Positions 1 through 9,117 are shown, counted from the first letter of the stretch. The stretch is DNA of 52,378 nucleotides from Catenulispora pinisilvae (GCF_015356865.1 NZ_JAAFZA010000055.1:1-52378), one strand, 5' to 3'. Program-made: numbers and translations. Notes: generated from the letters alone by a model not told the origin.

Positions 1-95
1 GGCCAGTACAGCGGGAACAACCCCCAGGCCCCGTACGCCGCGATCCCGAACCCCACCCCGAGCCGCCGCTCGGCGGCGCTCCCACCTTCTCCCAT
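1..95 (-). CDS. rarD: RarD/EamA-family transporter, N-terminal fragment
   Basis: The minus strand from the ATG at 95 reads MGEGGSAAERRLGVGFGIAA and continues YGAWGLFPLYW to the window edge. The glycine-rich first membrane segment followed by AYGAWGLFPLYW is the hallmark start of RarD proteins (EamA drug/metabolite transporter superfamily, inner membrane, substrate poorly defined). Only about 31 codons are present; the rest lies outside the window. No strong Shine-Dalgarno is visible. It points the same way as the permease gene behind it but is separated from it by a terminator hairpin, so it is probably a separate unit. Confidence 0.75.
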   Translation of the reverse strand, partial: MGEGGSAAERRLGVGFGIAAYGAWGLFPLYW

Positions 96-211
96 GAGGC
101 ACAGAATAGGGCGGCGACCTGCTCCTGTCACAGGTGATTCGGTGGTTGGACCGTTACGGGTGCCAGTGCCTGCCGGGCGGTGCTCGCACCAGGTCAGGCG
201 GCCGAAGCAAA

Positions 212-241
212 GCGCCCCCGGACCTTTCGGTCCGAAGGCGC
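212..241 (-). terminator. Hairpin terminator of the permease gene
   Basis: GCGCC-cc-CGGACC-TTTC-GGTCCG-aa-GGCGC: two perfectly paired blocks (5 and 6 bp) around a 4-nt loop, 24 bp past the TAG stop of the permease-OB gene on the minus strand. No long U-tract follows, as is common for actinobacterial terminators. Confidence 0.7.
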
Positions 242-264
242 CTCACCGCGGTGTTCAGCTACCG

Positions 265-2709
265 CTACTCGTCGTCGCCGTGCTCGCGGGGCAGCAGCTT
301 GTAGGTCGGGTTCGCCATCGCCAGGTGCCCTTCCATCTCGCCGATCATGCCCTCGACCCGCATCAGGGCGCCGGGCTCGATGCCGGGGATGGAGCGGCGG
401 CCATAGAAGACCAGGGTGATGCCGCCGGAGGAGTCGTAGAGCTCGGCTTCCAGGGCGGGGGAGCCCTTCACCGGGGACACGGCGACCGAACGGACCCGGC
501 CCTGGACCGCGGCGCGCTGGCGCCACTGGACCGTGGAGATCGGGCTGACCGAGACCGGGACGCCGTGGCCGGGGTCCGGGACGGAGGCGCACTCGGCGTC
601 GAGCAGCATCTTCTTGGTGGAGCGGGGCTTGCCCGCGCCGCTGCCGGCCTCGCTCTCGCGGACCTTGGACTTGCGGCCCTTCTCCGCCAGTTCCAGCTCC
701 TCGATCGCCTCGACCACGTCGAACGGCACGATCGTGGCCACCACGTGCGGCAGCGTCGAGAGCACCTCGGCCAGGCGGTCGGCGGTGCGGTCGTGCAGCA
801 GGCGGCCGACCACCGGGGAGTACGTGCGCCGGGGCAGCAGCACCGTCACCTCGTAGCCGTCCGAGGTCTCGCGGGCCGCCAGCTCCATCGCCGCGCGGCG
901 GATGCGCCGGTCCGGCACCTCGATGACCTCCAGCGGGATGTCCGCGGCCTGCGAGGCGTCCCATTGGCCGCGCAGCTGCTCGGCGTACAGGTTGTCGACC
1001 ATCAGGTGCACCGCGCGGACCTCGGTCGGCCGCAGCGAGCGGGCGTAGCGCAGGGTCTTGATCACCGCGAGGTCGACCGAGTCCACCAGGACCAGGATCG
1101 AGGTCTGGGTCCGCATCGGCAGGTCCGCCGAGGCCGGCGCCTTGGCCAGCGCCTCGGCCTCGCGGCGGTAGCGCTTGTTCAGCTGGATCAGGCCGAACAC
1201 CGCCGGCGGGAAGACGATGACGACCATCCAGGCGCCCTCGGTGAACTTCACCGTCGCGAAGATCACCACGACCGCGAACGACATCACACAGGCCGACCCG
1301 GCCACGAACAGCTTCCACCAGCGGTACGGCTCGTTGCGCGCCCAGTGGTACTTGAACAGACCCGCCGAGGCCATCACGAAGCCGGTGAACACACCGATCG
1401 CGTACAGGGCGACCAGCGATGTCAGGTCGCCGCCGGTGCCGATGAGCAGCGCCAGCGACAAGATCGTGAGCACGATGATGCCGTTGGAGAACGACAACCG
1501 GTGCCCGCGGACCAGGAACTGCCGGGGCAGGAAGTTGTCCTCGGCGACGAACGAGGTCAGGAACGGGAACCCGTTGAACGAGGTGTTGCCGCCGGTATAG
1601 AGGATCAGCGCGGTGGACAGCTGTACCAGGGTCAGCATCACCGTGCCGAAGCCGTGGCCGCCCCAGGTGATCTTGGTGATCTGGGCCAGCACGGTCGGGT
1701 TGCCGCTGCCGTAGGGGTTGGTCTTCAGCTGCCAGGCCAGGATCGAGATGCCCAGCACCAGCGAGCCCAGCGCCGAGGACATGAAGATCATCGTCTTGGC
1801 GGCGTTCTTGCCGGCCGGCTTCTTGAACACCGACACGCCGTTGGAGATGGCCTCCAGGCCGGTCAGCGAGGAGCCGCCGTTGGCGAAGCCCTTCAGGATC
1901 CACAGGATCGCGGTGAACTGGAACAGGGTCCCGGTGTAGCCGCCGAGCCGCAGCGCGCCGCCGGCCTGGTCGTGCAGGCTGACCGCCTGCGGCAGGCCGG
2001 TGGTGGCCAGCTTGATCAGGCCCAGCAGCACCGTCGTGCCGGCCATCAGGATGTAGAAGTAGGCCGGGACCGCGAACGAGCGCCCGGCCTCGCGGATGCC
2101 GCGCAGGTTGCCGAAGCACAGCAGGATGATCACGAAGACCGAGATGTAGATCTTCCAGGTGTCGATGTTGACCTGGAAGGTGAAGGTCATCCAGGACGCG
2201 ATCGCGTCCGTCCCGGCGGCGATCTGCACCGCCACCGTCACGATGTAGTCGATGAGCAGGGCGACCGCGGCGATCTGGGCGACCTTCTGCCCGAAGTTCT
2301 CGCGCGCCACCACGTACGCGCCGCCGGCCTTGGTGTAGTGCCGGACGACGTCCCGGTAGCACAGGGTCAGCAGGAGCAGCAGGCCCAGGATCACCCCGGT
2401 GACCGGCATGACCAGCATGAAGCCCACGGTGCCGAAGTACGGCACGAGCTGGGTCAGCATCTGCTCGGTGCCGTACGCCGAGGAGGACACGCAGTCCGGC
2501 GCCAGGACGCCGAGCGCGACCGGGTTCGACAGCTTCTCGCCGTGCAGCTGGTCGTTCACCAGCGGCTGGCCGAGCAGCCGCTTCTTGACCCGGTAGCTCA
2601 GGCTTTCGGGGAGGTTGACGTCCGGGGCCAGAGCCCCGGGCGCGGCGACCGGTACCGACTTCGCCCCCGCGCCGGCCGGCTTCCGCCCGGCCGTGCTGGT
2701 ACTGCTCAT
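265..2709 (-). CDS. APC-superfamily permease fused to a C-terminal OB-fold domain
   Basis: An 814-residue integral membrane protein. About residues 55-515 form a 12-helix amino acid-polyamine-organocation (APC) permease core, with the typical early stretch LGVLAPDCVSSSAYGTEQML. It is followed by a soluble domain at about 525-680 resembling the UspA/KUP-like cytoplasmic domain (starts RTQTSILVLVDSVDLAVIKT). A charged linker then leads into an OB-fold-like domain at about 715-810 (VQGRVRSVAV, ALEAELYDSSGG, RRSIPGIEPG). From memory, that last module is normally a separate small protein (about 120 residues) encoded beside such permeases in Streptomyces. The ATG at 2709 is chosen because GAGG lies 9 nt upstream; a TTG at 2739 would add ten residues. 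Substrate unknown: amino acid or K+ are both possible. Permease assignment is firm, the fusion is read directly from one uninterrupted frame. Confidence 0.88.
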   Translation of the reverse strand: MSSTSTAGRKPAGAGAKSVPVAAPGALAPDVNLPESLSYRVKKRLLGQPLVNDQLHGEKLSNPVALGVLAPDCVSSSAYGTEQMLTQLVPYFGTVGFMLVMPVTGVILGLLLLLTLCYRDVVRHYTKAGGAYVVARENFGQKVAQIAAVALLIDYIVTVAVQIAAGTDAIASWMTFTFQVNIDTWKIYISVFVIILLCFGNLRGIREAGRSFAVPAYFYILMAGTTVLLGLIKLATTGLPQAVSLHDQAGGALRLGGYTGTLFQFTAILWILKGFANGGSSLTGLEAISNGVSVFKKPAGKNAAKTMIFMSSALGSLVLGISILAWQLKTNPYGSGNPTVLAQITKITWGGHGFGTVMLTLVQLSTALILYTGGNTSFNGFPFLTSFVAEDNFLPRQFLVRGHRLSFSNGIIVLTILSLALLIGTGGDLTSLVALYAIGVFTGFVMASAGLFKYHWARNEPYRWWKLFVAGSACVMSFAVVVIFATVKFTEGAWMVVIVFPPAVFGLIQLNKRYRREAEALAKAPASADLPMRTQTSILVLVDSVDLAVIKTLRYARSLRPTEVRAVHLMVDNLYAEQLRGQWDASQAADIPLEVIEVPDRRIRRAAMELAARETSDGYEVTVLLPRRTYSPVVGRLLHDRTADRLAEVLSTLPHVVATIVPFDVVEAIEELELAEKGRKSKVRESEAGSGAGKPRSTKKMLLDAECASVPDPGHGVPVSVSPISTVQWRQRAAVQGRVRSVAVSPVKGSPALEAELYDSSGGITLVFYGRRSIPGIEPGALMRVEGMIGEMEGHLAMANPTYKLLPREHGDDE

Positions 2710-2815
2710 CGCTTGCTGCCTCGTTTCGGCGGGATCCAAAGGTCCAACATGGTCCCTATGCCCATGCCGAAGGTCTGTCCTATCACCCTGGAGATCAGAT
2801 CATCCAACCTGAGGG

Positions 2816-2834
2816 CGTTTGCATTTCGTTTGCA
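2816..2834. promoter_or_regulatory. Direct repeat CGTTTGCA x2, 11-bp period
   Basis: CGTTTGCA occurs at 2816-2823 and again at 2827-2834. The 11-bp spacing puts both copies on one face of the helix. The site lies about 107 bp upstream of the permease start and just past the kor terminator, so it would most simply be an operator for the permease gene. The binding protein is unknown; the period matches response-regulator sites such as PHO boxes but the sequence does not match that consensus well. Confidence 0.35.
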
Positions 2835-2843
2835 CGTGCGAGA

Positions 2844-2872
2844 ACGCCCCTGCCCGCGAGCGGGAGGGGCGT
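2844..2872 (-). terminator. Hairpin terminator of the kor operon
   Basis: ACGCCCC-tg-CCCGC-ga-GCGGG-a-GGGGCGT: 7 bp plus 5 bp of perfect pairing separated by a small internal loop, about 95 bp downstream of the korB stop on the minus strand. Confidence 0.65.
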
Positions 2873-2966
2873 CCTCGATCATGAGCGGTACGTTTGCGAC
2901 CAGGACTGTCGCATGGCCGTCGAACTCATCGCCCGGGCGGGGCCGAACGGGGGAGTGTCCGACCTC

Positions 2967-3986
<1,020 letters not shown>

Positions 3987-3991
3987 GTTGT

Positions 3992-5869
3992 TCAGACCCC
4001 CACCTTGGCAACCGCGTCCGACTCGATCAGGTTCTTGATCACTTCGGCCAGCTCGGCCGCCTTGAACGGCAGACCGCGCACCTGGTTGTAGCCGACCGCG
4101 TCCACGAGGTAGCGGGCGCGGATGAGCATGGAGAGCTGCCCGAGGTTCATCTCGGGGATGAGCACTCTGTCGTACTCCTTCAGTATGCGCCCGAGATTGG
4201 CCGGGAAGGGGTTCAAGTGCCGCAAGTGGGCGTGCGCGACCTGTTGCCCGCCCCGGCGGACCTGGCGGCACGCGGCCTGGATCGGGCCGTAGGTCGAGCC
4301 CCAGCCCAGGACCAGGATCTTCGCCTCGCCCGAGGGGTCGTCGACCTCCAGGTCGGGGATGGCGATCCCGGCGACCTTGGCCGCGCGGGTGCGGACCATC
4401 AGGTCGTGGTTCGCCGGGTCGTAGGAGATGTTGCCGGTGCCGTCCTGCTTCTCGATGCCGCCGATCCGGTGCTCCAGGCCGGCGGTGCCGGGGATGGCCC
4501 AGGGCCGGGCCAGCGTCTCCGGGTCGCGCAGGAACGGCCAGAACTCCTCGCTGCCGTCCTCGTGCACCTTGTTCGGGCCGGCAGCGAAGTTCGGGGCGAT
4601 CTCCGGCAGGTCGGCGACGTCCGGGATGTGCCAGGGCTCGGAGCCGTTGGCCAGGTAGCCGTCGGAGAGCAGGAACACCGGGGTGCGGTAGGTGACGGCG
4701 ATCCGGACCGCCTCCAGGGCGGCGTCGAAGCAGTCGGCGGGGGAACGCGGGGCCACGATCGGCACCGGCGCCTCGCCGTTGCGCCCGAACATGGCCAGCA
4801 ACAGGTCGGACTGCTCGGTCTTGGTCGGCAGCCCGGTGCTCGGACCGCCGCGCTGGATGTCGCAGATCACCAGCGGCAGCTCCAGGCTCACGGCCAGGCC
4901 GATGGTCTCGCCCTTGAGCGCGATGCCGGGGCCGGAGGTGGTGGTCACCCCGAGCGCGCCGCCGAAGCTGGCGCCCAGGGCCGCGCCGATGCCGGCGATC
5001 TCGTCCTCGGCCTGGAAGGTCCGCACGCCGTGGTTCTTGTGCTTGCTCAGCTCGTGCAGGATGTCCGAGGCCGGGGTGATCGGGTACGCGCCGAGGAACA
5101 GCGGCAGGCCGCTCTGGTGGCCGGCGGCGATCAGGCCGTACGCCAGTGCGAGGTTGCCGTGGATGTTCCGGTACGTGCCCTGGGGCATCGGGGCCGGCGC
5201 GATCTCGTAGGAGACGACGAAGTCCTCGGTGGTCTCCCCGTAGTTCCACCCGGCCCGGAAGGCCGCCACGTTCGCGGCCGCTATCGTCGGTTTCTTGGCG
5301 AACTTCTTCTCCAGGAAAGTCACCGTGGCCTCGGTCGGCCGGTGGTAGAGCCAGGACAGCAGGCCGAGCGAGTACATGTTCTTCGCGCGCTCGGCGTCCT
5401 TGCGGGAGATGTCGAAACCCTCCAGCACCTTCACCGTCTGCGTGGTCAGCGCGACCCTGTGCACCTTGTAGCCGTCCAGCGAACCGTCTTCCAGCGGGTC
5501 GGCGGCATAGCCGACCTTGGTCAGGGCCCGCGGCGTGAACTCGTCGGTGTTGACGATGACCGTGCCGCCGCGCGGGACGTCCTTGAGGTTCGCTTTCAGC
5601 GCCGCCGGGTTCATCGCCACCAGCACGTCCGGCGCGTCGCCGGGGGTGAGGATGTCGTGGTCGGCGAAGTGCAGCTGGAACGCCGACACGCCGGGCAGGG
5701 TCCCGGCGGGGGCGCGGATCTCCGCGGGGAAGTCGGGCAGCGTCGACAGGTCGTTGCCGAACGCCGCGGTCTCGGAGGTGAACCGGTCACCGGTGAGCTG
5801 CATGCCGTCGCCGGAGTCCCCGGCGAAACGGATGATGACCCGGTCTACCTTCTCAACCTGCTTGGTCAT
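3992..5869 (-). CDS. korA: 2-oxoacid:ferredoxin oxidoreductase, fused gamma-alpha subunit (KorA)
   Basis: A 625-residue subunit in which the gamma domain (about residues 8-200, FAGDSGDGMQLTGDRF near the start) is fused ahead of the alpha domain, the arrangement typical of actinobacterial KorA. The alpha domain carries the conserved YPITP motif at 262-266, followed by the pyrimidine-binding region with TTTSGPGIALKGETIGLA. It contributes the CoA and TPP pyrimidine sites and works as a complex with KorB encoded directly downstream. The ATG at 5869 (MTKQVEKVDRV) is preferred over an upstream in-frame codon because family homology begins there. The 190-bp gap upstream, with a terminator for the preceding gene, should hold the operon promoter; no clear -35/-10 pair was recognised. 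Confidence 0.94.
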   Translation of the reverse strand: MTKQVEKVDRVIIRFAGDSGDGMQLTGDRFTSETAAFGNDLSTLPDFPAEIRAPAGTLPGVSAFQLHFADHDILTPGDAPDVLVAMNPAALKANLKDVPRGGTVIVNTDEFTPRALTKVGYAADPLEDGSLDGYKVHRVALTTQTVKVLEGFDISRKDAERAKNMYSLGLLSWLYHRPTEATVTFLEKKFAKKPTIAAANVAAFRAGWNYGETTEDFVVSYEIAPAPMPQGTYRNIHGNLALAYGLIAAGHQSGLPLFLGAYPITPASDILHELSKHKNHGVRTFQAEDEIAGIGAALGASFGGALGVTTTSGPGIALKGETIGLAVSLELPLVICDIQRGGPSTGLPTKTEQSDLLLAMFGRNGEAPVPIVAPRSPADCFDAALEAVRIAVTYRTPVFLLSDGYLANGSEPWHIPDVADLPEIAPNFAAGPNKVHEDGSEEFWPFLRDPETLARPWAIPGTAGLEHRIGGIEKQDGTGNISYDPANHDLMVRTRAAKVAGIAIPDLEVDDPSGEAKILVLGWGSTYGPIQAACRQVRRGGQQVAHAHLRHLNPFPANLGRILKEYDRVLIPEMNLGQLSMLIRARYLVDAVGYNQVRGLPFKAAELAEVIKNLIESDAVAKVGV

Positions 5870-6001
5870 GGGAAACCCGCCCTGTAGTGAGAAGTGTCGT
5901 TGCCCGTACTCCAATGTTACGGCGGGTAAGTTTCCCCGAGCGGTAGTGGGAATGCCCGGATGTCTTGTCTGGCGGGATGACGGTGAAAGAGCTGTAAAGA
6001 T

Positions 6002-6028
6002 GGGCGGGTCGCCTGGCGGCGCCCGCCC
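6002..6028 (-). terminator. Hairpin terminator of ugd
   Basis: GGGCGGG-t-CGCC-TGGC-GGCG-CCCGCCC: an 11-bp stem with one bulged base, 30 bp after the ugd stop on the minus strand and followed on that strand by a moderately T-rich stretch. Confidence 0.75.
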
Positions 6029-6058
6029 GTGTTCGGCTAGCAGAGATTCCCCGGCTGG

Positions 6059-7378
6059 TCAGGGCCGTCCGAGGGCCCGGTAGGTCCAGCCCGCGGCCCG
6101 CCAGGCCGCCGCGTCCAGCGCGTTGCGGCCGTCGATGATGCGGGTGCTCCGCACCAGGCCGCCGACCGCCGCCGGGTCCAGCTCGCGGAATTCCTTCCAC
6201 TCTGTCAGGTGCAGGATCACGTCCGCCTGGTCCGCGGCCTCCAGCGCCGAGTCGGCGTAGGACAGGGTCGGGAACATCTTGCGGGCGTTGTCGGTGGCCT
6301 TCGGGTCGTAGACCGTGACCTGCGCGCCCTGCAGGTGTATCGACGCCGCGACGTTCAGCGCGGGGGAGTCGCGGATGTCGTCGGACTCCGGCTTGAACGC
6401 CGCGCCCCACACCGCGACCCGCTTGCCGAGCAGCGAGCCGTCACACTGCTCCCGGGCCAGGTCCACGGTCCGGGCCCGGCGCCGCATGTTGATGGCGTCG
6501 ACCTCCTTCAGGAAGGCCAGCGCCTGGTCCACGCCCAGCTCCCCGGCCCGGGCCATGAACGCCCGGATGTCCTTGGGCAGGCAGCCGCCGCCGAAGCCGA
6601 GTCCGGGCACCAGGAAGCGGCCACCGATCCGCGGGTCGTAGGACAGCGCCTGGGACAGCTGCATGACGTCGGCGCCGGCCGCCTCGCACACCTCGGCCAT
6701 GGCGTTGATGAAGGAGATCTTGACCGCGAGGAAGGAGTTCGCGGACACCTTGACCAGCTCGGCGGTCGGGAAGTCGGTGACGACCAGCGGCACCTTCTCC
6801 GCCAGCAGCCGGGCGTACAAATGGCGCAGATCCGCCTCGGCCTGCTCGGACCGCACGCCGATCACCAGCCGGTCCGGGTGCAGCGTGTCCTGCACCGCGT
6901 AGCCCTCGCGCAGGAACTCGGGGTTCCACGCCACCTCGGCGTTCGGCGCCAGCTCCGCCAACCGGTCGGCGATCCGGGCGGCGGTGCCGACCGGGACCGT
7001 CGACTTGCCGACCACCAGCGAGCGGCCCTGGTGCGCGATGGCCCGGGCGATGCTCTCGAAGGCGGCGTCGACATAGGTCATGTCGGCGGCGTACTCGCCC
7101 TTCTTCTGCGGCGTGCCCACCGAGACGAAGTGCACCGCGCCGTCGCCGGCCCACGCGGCCAGTTCGGCGTAGTCGGTGGTGAAGGACAGCCGGCCGGCCG
7201 CGATCTGCTCGCGCATCAGCTCTTGCAGCCCGGGCTCGTAGAAGGGGACGCGGCCGTCGGCCAGCGCGGCGACCTTCTCCACGTCCACATCCAGGCCCAT
7301 GACCTCGAATCCGAGTTCGGCCATGCAGGCGGCGTGGGTGACACCGAGGTACCCGGTGCCGATCACCGTGATCCGCAC
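6059..7378 (-). CDS. ugd: UDP-glucose 6-dehydrogenase family
   Basis: A 439-residue cytoplasmic enzyme that oxidises UDP-glucose (or another UDP-hexose) twice with NAD+ to the uronic acid, a precursor for acidic surface polysaccharides. The Rossmann motif GTGYLG is at residues 7-12, the substrate-binding NPEFLREG at 152-159 and the catalytic-cysteine motif GFGGGCLPKD at 261-270 (Cys266). The GTG at 7378 is chosen because GGAG lies 6 nt upstream and homology starts at VRITVIG; a TTG at 7417 would only add 13 unconserved residues. It stands alone, yet its product fits the polysaccharide locus 20 kb away. UDP-GlcNAc or UDP-ManNAc dehydrogenase activity is possible; UDP-glucose is the default reading. 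Confidence 0.93.
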   Translation of the reverse strand: MRITVIGTGYLGVTHAACMAELGFEVMGLDVDVEKVAALADGRVPFYEPGLQELMREQIAAGRLSFTTDYAELAAWAGDGAVHFVSVGTPQKKGEYAADMTYVDAAFESIARAIAHQGRSLVVGKSTVPVGTAARIADRLAELAPNAEVAWNPEFLREGYAVQDTLHPDRLVIGVRSEQAEADLRHLYARLLAEKVPLVVTDFPTAELVKVSANSFLAVKISFINAMAEVCEAAGADVMQLSQALSYDPRIGGRFLVPGLGFGGGCLPKDIRAFMARAGELGVDQALAFLKEVDAINMRRRARTVDLAREQCDGSLLGKRVAVWGAAFKPESDDIRDSPALNVAASIHLQGAQVTVYDPKATDNARKMFPTLSYADSALEAADQADVILHLTEWKEFRELDPAAVGGLVRSTRIIDGRNALDAAAWRAAGWTYRALGRP

Positions 7379-7811
7379 TTGTGTCTCCGATCTAAGGGGG
7401 GCGGTCCGTGGAAGCAACCCAGACTAGATGTCGATGTTAAGCGGAACCGAAAGGCGTGAGAACCGGGCCCGCCCGCCGATCTGGCAGCTCCCGACCGGTA
7501 CCCCCAGACCGGTCGCGGACCGCGCCCGCCCGACCCCGCTCGGTGTCCACGACGCCCCCGGTGGAGCGCGGAGGAACAGCCGGTGGCGCCGGGTTTGCTG
7601 AACCGGTTGACAGGGGTGCCGGGCCGCCGCGCCCCTCACCCGAAAATCAGTGCTCTGACAGGTGATCACGCCTCGTAGGCGACTAAGGCGCAACGGGTTG
7701 GCGAACATATGTCCCTGGTCGGACGTTTCCCGACTCGCTGTCTGTCCCACGCGCCTAGATTGATCGCTCGAGACAGCTTCAAACTGGAGCTCGAGTGTTG
7801 GGCGGAATGCC
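7379..7811. other. 433-bp intergenic region, divergent promoters
   Basis: No convincing gene. On the minus strand TAGTCT (7421-7426) is a possible -10 for ugd. On the plus strand TAGATT (7758-7763) is a possible -10 for the DUF1508 genes, giving a leader of about 45 nt. GCTCGAG occurs twice, at 7768-7774 and 7791-7797, each containing the palindrome CTCGAG, just downstream of that -10; this could be an operator. AACCGGTT near 7600 is a short palindrome. Open frames across this stretch have no coding bias. Confidence 0.4.
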
Positions 7812-8153
7812 GTGGACACTGTGCGGGACGAGAGCGGACGCGTGCTGGTGGACCGGGCCGACAACGGGCGATACCGGTGGCGGGCCAAGGCGAGCAACGG
7901 CCGCATCGTGGCCGTCTCGGCCGCGGCCTACTCGGGGATCGACGAAGCCCGCCGGGCGTACTCACGCTTAAGACGGGACGCGCCGACCCTGTCGGCGCGC
8001 ATCAGCCATGTGAAGGACGGAGCCGGCTGGACCTGGGTGCTCCAGTCGCCGAGCGGAACGGCGCTGGCCAGGTCGGTCCGCTCCTACGAACGGTACGCGA
8101 CGTGCCAGATAGCGGTGGCCAAGTTCCTGGCGCTGCTGGCCGCAGACGCCTGA
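7812..8153 (+). CDS. DUF1508 (YegP-like) repeat protein
   Basis: A 113-residue protein of two divergent DUF1508 units. The first has GRYRWRAKASNGRIVAVSAAAY, the pattern 'YRWRLKAANG...IA.S..Y' of the YegP family; the second has GWTWVLQSPSGTALARSVRSY at about 70-90. Function of the family is not established; the units form small alpha/beta folds. The GTG at 7812 has only a weak GGCGGA ahead of it; GTG 7821 is an alternative. It carries one TTA codon at 7968, rare in such GC-rich genomes. The next gene starts one base after its stop and encodes another DUF1508-like protein, so they form an operon. Confidence 0.75.
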   Translation: MDTVRDESGRVLVDRADNGRYRWRAKASNGRIVAVSAAAYSGIDEARRAYSRLRRDAPTLSARISHVKDGAGWTWVLQSPSGTALARSVRSYERYATCQIAVAKFLALLAADA

Positions 8154-8154
8154 G

Positions 8155-8640
8155 ATGCCGGCCAGCCTGATGGTCCGCACGGCCGGGGACGGCGAGCTGA
8201 CCTGGGTCTTACTGGCGGCCAACGGCCGTCCGCTGGCCCGCTCGGCAAGCGCTTACCGCACCGACGAGGCGCTGGCCGCGGCCTGGCGCGAACTGGTCGC
8301 CGACCGCGCCGTGCTCAGCATCCGCCTGGCGCGCGACGGCGACGGGCCGGATTGGTGGTGGACGGCGACACTGCCGGCGCGCAGCGTCGGGGGCGGTGGC
8401 GCCGCACGCCCCACCGGCGGCGCCGCGCGTGCCGCCGGCAGCCGTGCCGCACCCGGCACCCGCGGCGCGGCCGGGAGCCGCCTGGCCGCCGCCGGCCCGG
8501 CCGGCGCGGTCGGCGTGGCGGCGAACGGCGGCGTGGTGGTGGCCCGCAGCGCACGGGGCTACCTGCGCCCGGACCAGTGCCGAGGCGGAGCATCCGGCTT
8601 CGTCAGCGCGTTATCGGGCTTCGCCCGCCGATTACGGTGA
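8155..8640 (+). CDS. DUF1508-like protein with Ala/Gly-rich insertion
   Basis: A 161-residue protein. Residues 13-40 (ELTWVLLAANGRPLARSASAY) repeat the DUF1508 pattern of the preceding gene. A second unit begins WWWTATLP, is interrupted by about 55 residues of Ala/Gly/Arg/Pro-rich sequence, then resumes AVGVAANGGVVVARSARGY. The insertion looks like repeat expansion inside a fold. Two TTA codons (8209, 8611) are present. ATG at 8155 follows the upstream stop by one base, implying translational coupling. Function unknown; degenerate second unit may mean relaxed constraint. Confidence 0.65.
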   Translation: MPASLMVRTAGDGELTWVLLAANGRPLARSASAYRTDEALAAAWRELVADRAVLSIRLARDGDGPDWWWTATLPARSVGGGGAARPTGGAARAAGSRAAPGTRGAAGSRLAAAGPAGAVGVAANGGVVVARSARGYLRPDQCRGGASGFVSALSGFARRLR

Positions 8641-8685
8641 ACGCGGGGCGTCCGGGACGGTCCCTGGACGCTACTGCCGGAAGCA
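8621..8685. repeat. 65-bp element, copy A of a duplicated sequence
   Basis: This stretch matches 9053-9117 without gaps at about 48 of 65 positions, with exact blocks at both ends (TCGCCCGCCG, GGTGAACGCG, GCCGGAAGCA). Copy A overlaps the stop codon of the second DUF1508 gene and contains the hairpin at 8649-8670; copy B follows the pseudogene. They look like duplicated 3' flanks. Confidence 0.5.
8649..8670 (+). terminator. Hairpin terminator of the DUF1508 pair
   Basis: CGTCC-GGGA-cgg-TCCC-t-GGACG: 9 bp of pairing with one bulge, starting 9 bp after the stop codon at 8640. Confidence 0.55.
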
Positions 8686-8858
8686 ATCGGCGTGGCAGCA
8701 CACTGCGATGCCTGGGTCGGTGCGGCGATGTGGCCTGCGCTTTTTTGCGTTCTGCGGGCGCGAACACGAGGCGAACGGTCGGTGAGACGACTGTGGCGCA
8801 ACGTCTTGCGCGAGGAGGGTGGCGGTACGCACTTCCCGATTCATCGGAGGATGACTTG

Positions 8859-9052
8859 ATGCGTGCTGTAATGCATAGATTGGTGCTCGCCGCGGCGTTG
8901 ACCGGCGGCGCCGTGCTGGCGTTGGCGGGCGTTGCCGGACCGGCGGCGGCAGATCCTCCGGCTGGCTGTGCACCAACGCCGCCAGCCTGATCACCAGCTA
9001 CGGCTTCCAGAGCCTGGGCAAGGCCTGCGGCACCATCACCGCCGGCAACTGA
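8859..9052 (+). pseudogene. Internally deleted PstS-like paralogue
   Basis: A GGAGG 8 nt before the ATG leads into a signal peptide, MRAVMHRLVLAAALTGGAVL and on to ADPPAG, resembling the start of the intact gene at 9295 (MR.V...L..., ending ADPPAG). The sequence then jumps to DNA matching the last 31 codons of that gene: 8960-9052 versus 10255-10347, 89 of 93 bases identical, the first 62 without a mismatch. The tail is out of frame, so translation ends at 8990 after 43 codons. The middle, about 900 bp, is missing. A possible CGGC microhomology sits at the junction. It may still make a short secreted peptide, but it is best read as a deletion remnant of a tandem duplicate. Confidence 0.85.
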
Positions 9053-9117
9053 TCGCCCGCCGTCTCAGGTGAACGCGAGGCTCCGAAGACGGCACCGAAG
9101 CGCCACTGCCGGAAGCA
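9053..9117. repeat. 65-bp element, copy B of a duplicated sequence
   Basis: Partner of 8621-8685, beginning directly after the TGA of the deleted paralogue. The hairpin seen in copy A is degraded here, so a terminator function is doubtful for this copy. Confidence 0.45.

Noticed and set aside
7709..8170. Alternative plus-strand frame across the first DUF1508 gene
   Set aside because: Conflicts with the DUF1508 frame, which has matching repeat motifs and better codon bias.
8631..9077. GTTCACC half-sites (minus strand at 8637 and 9069) as PHO boxes
   Set aside because: Only single half-sites, not the 11-bp direct repeats needed, and one lies over a stop codon. I see no PHO box upstream of the pst-like genes.
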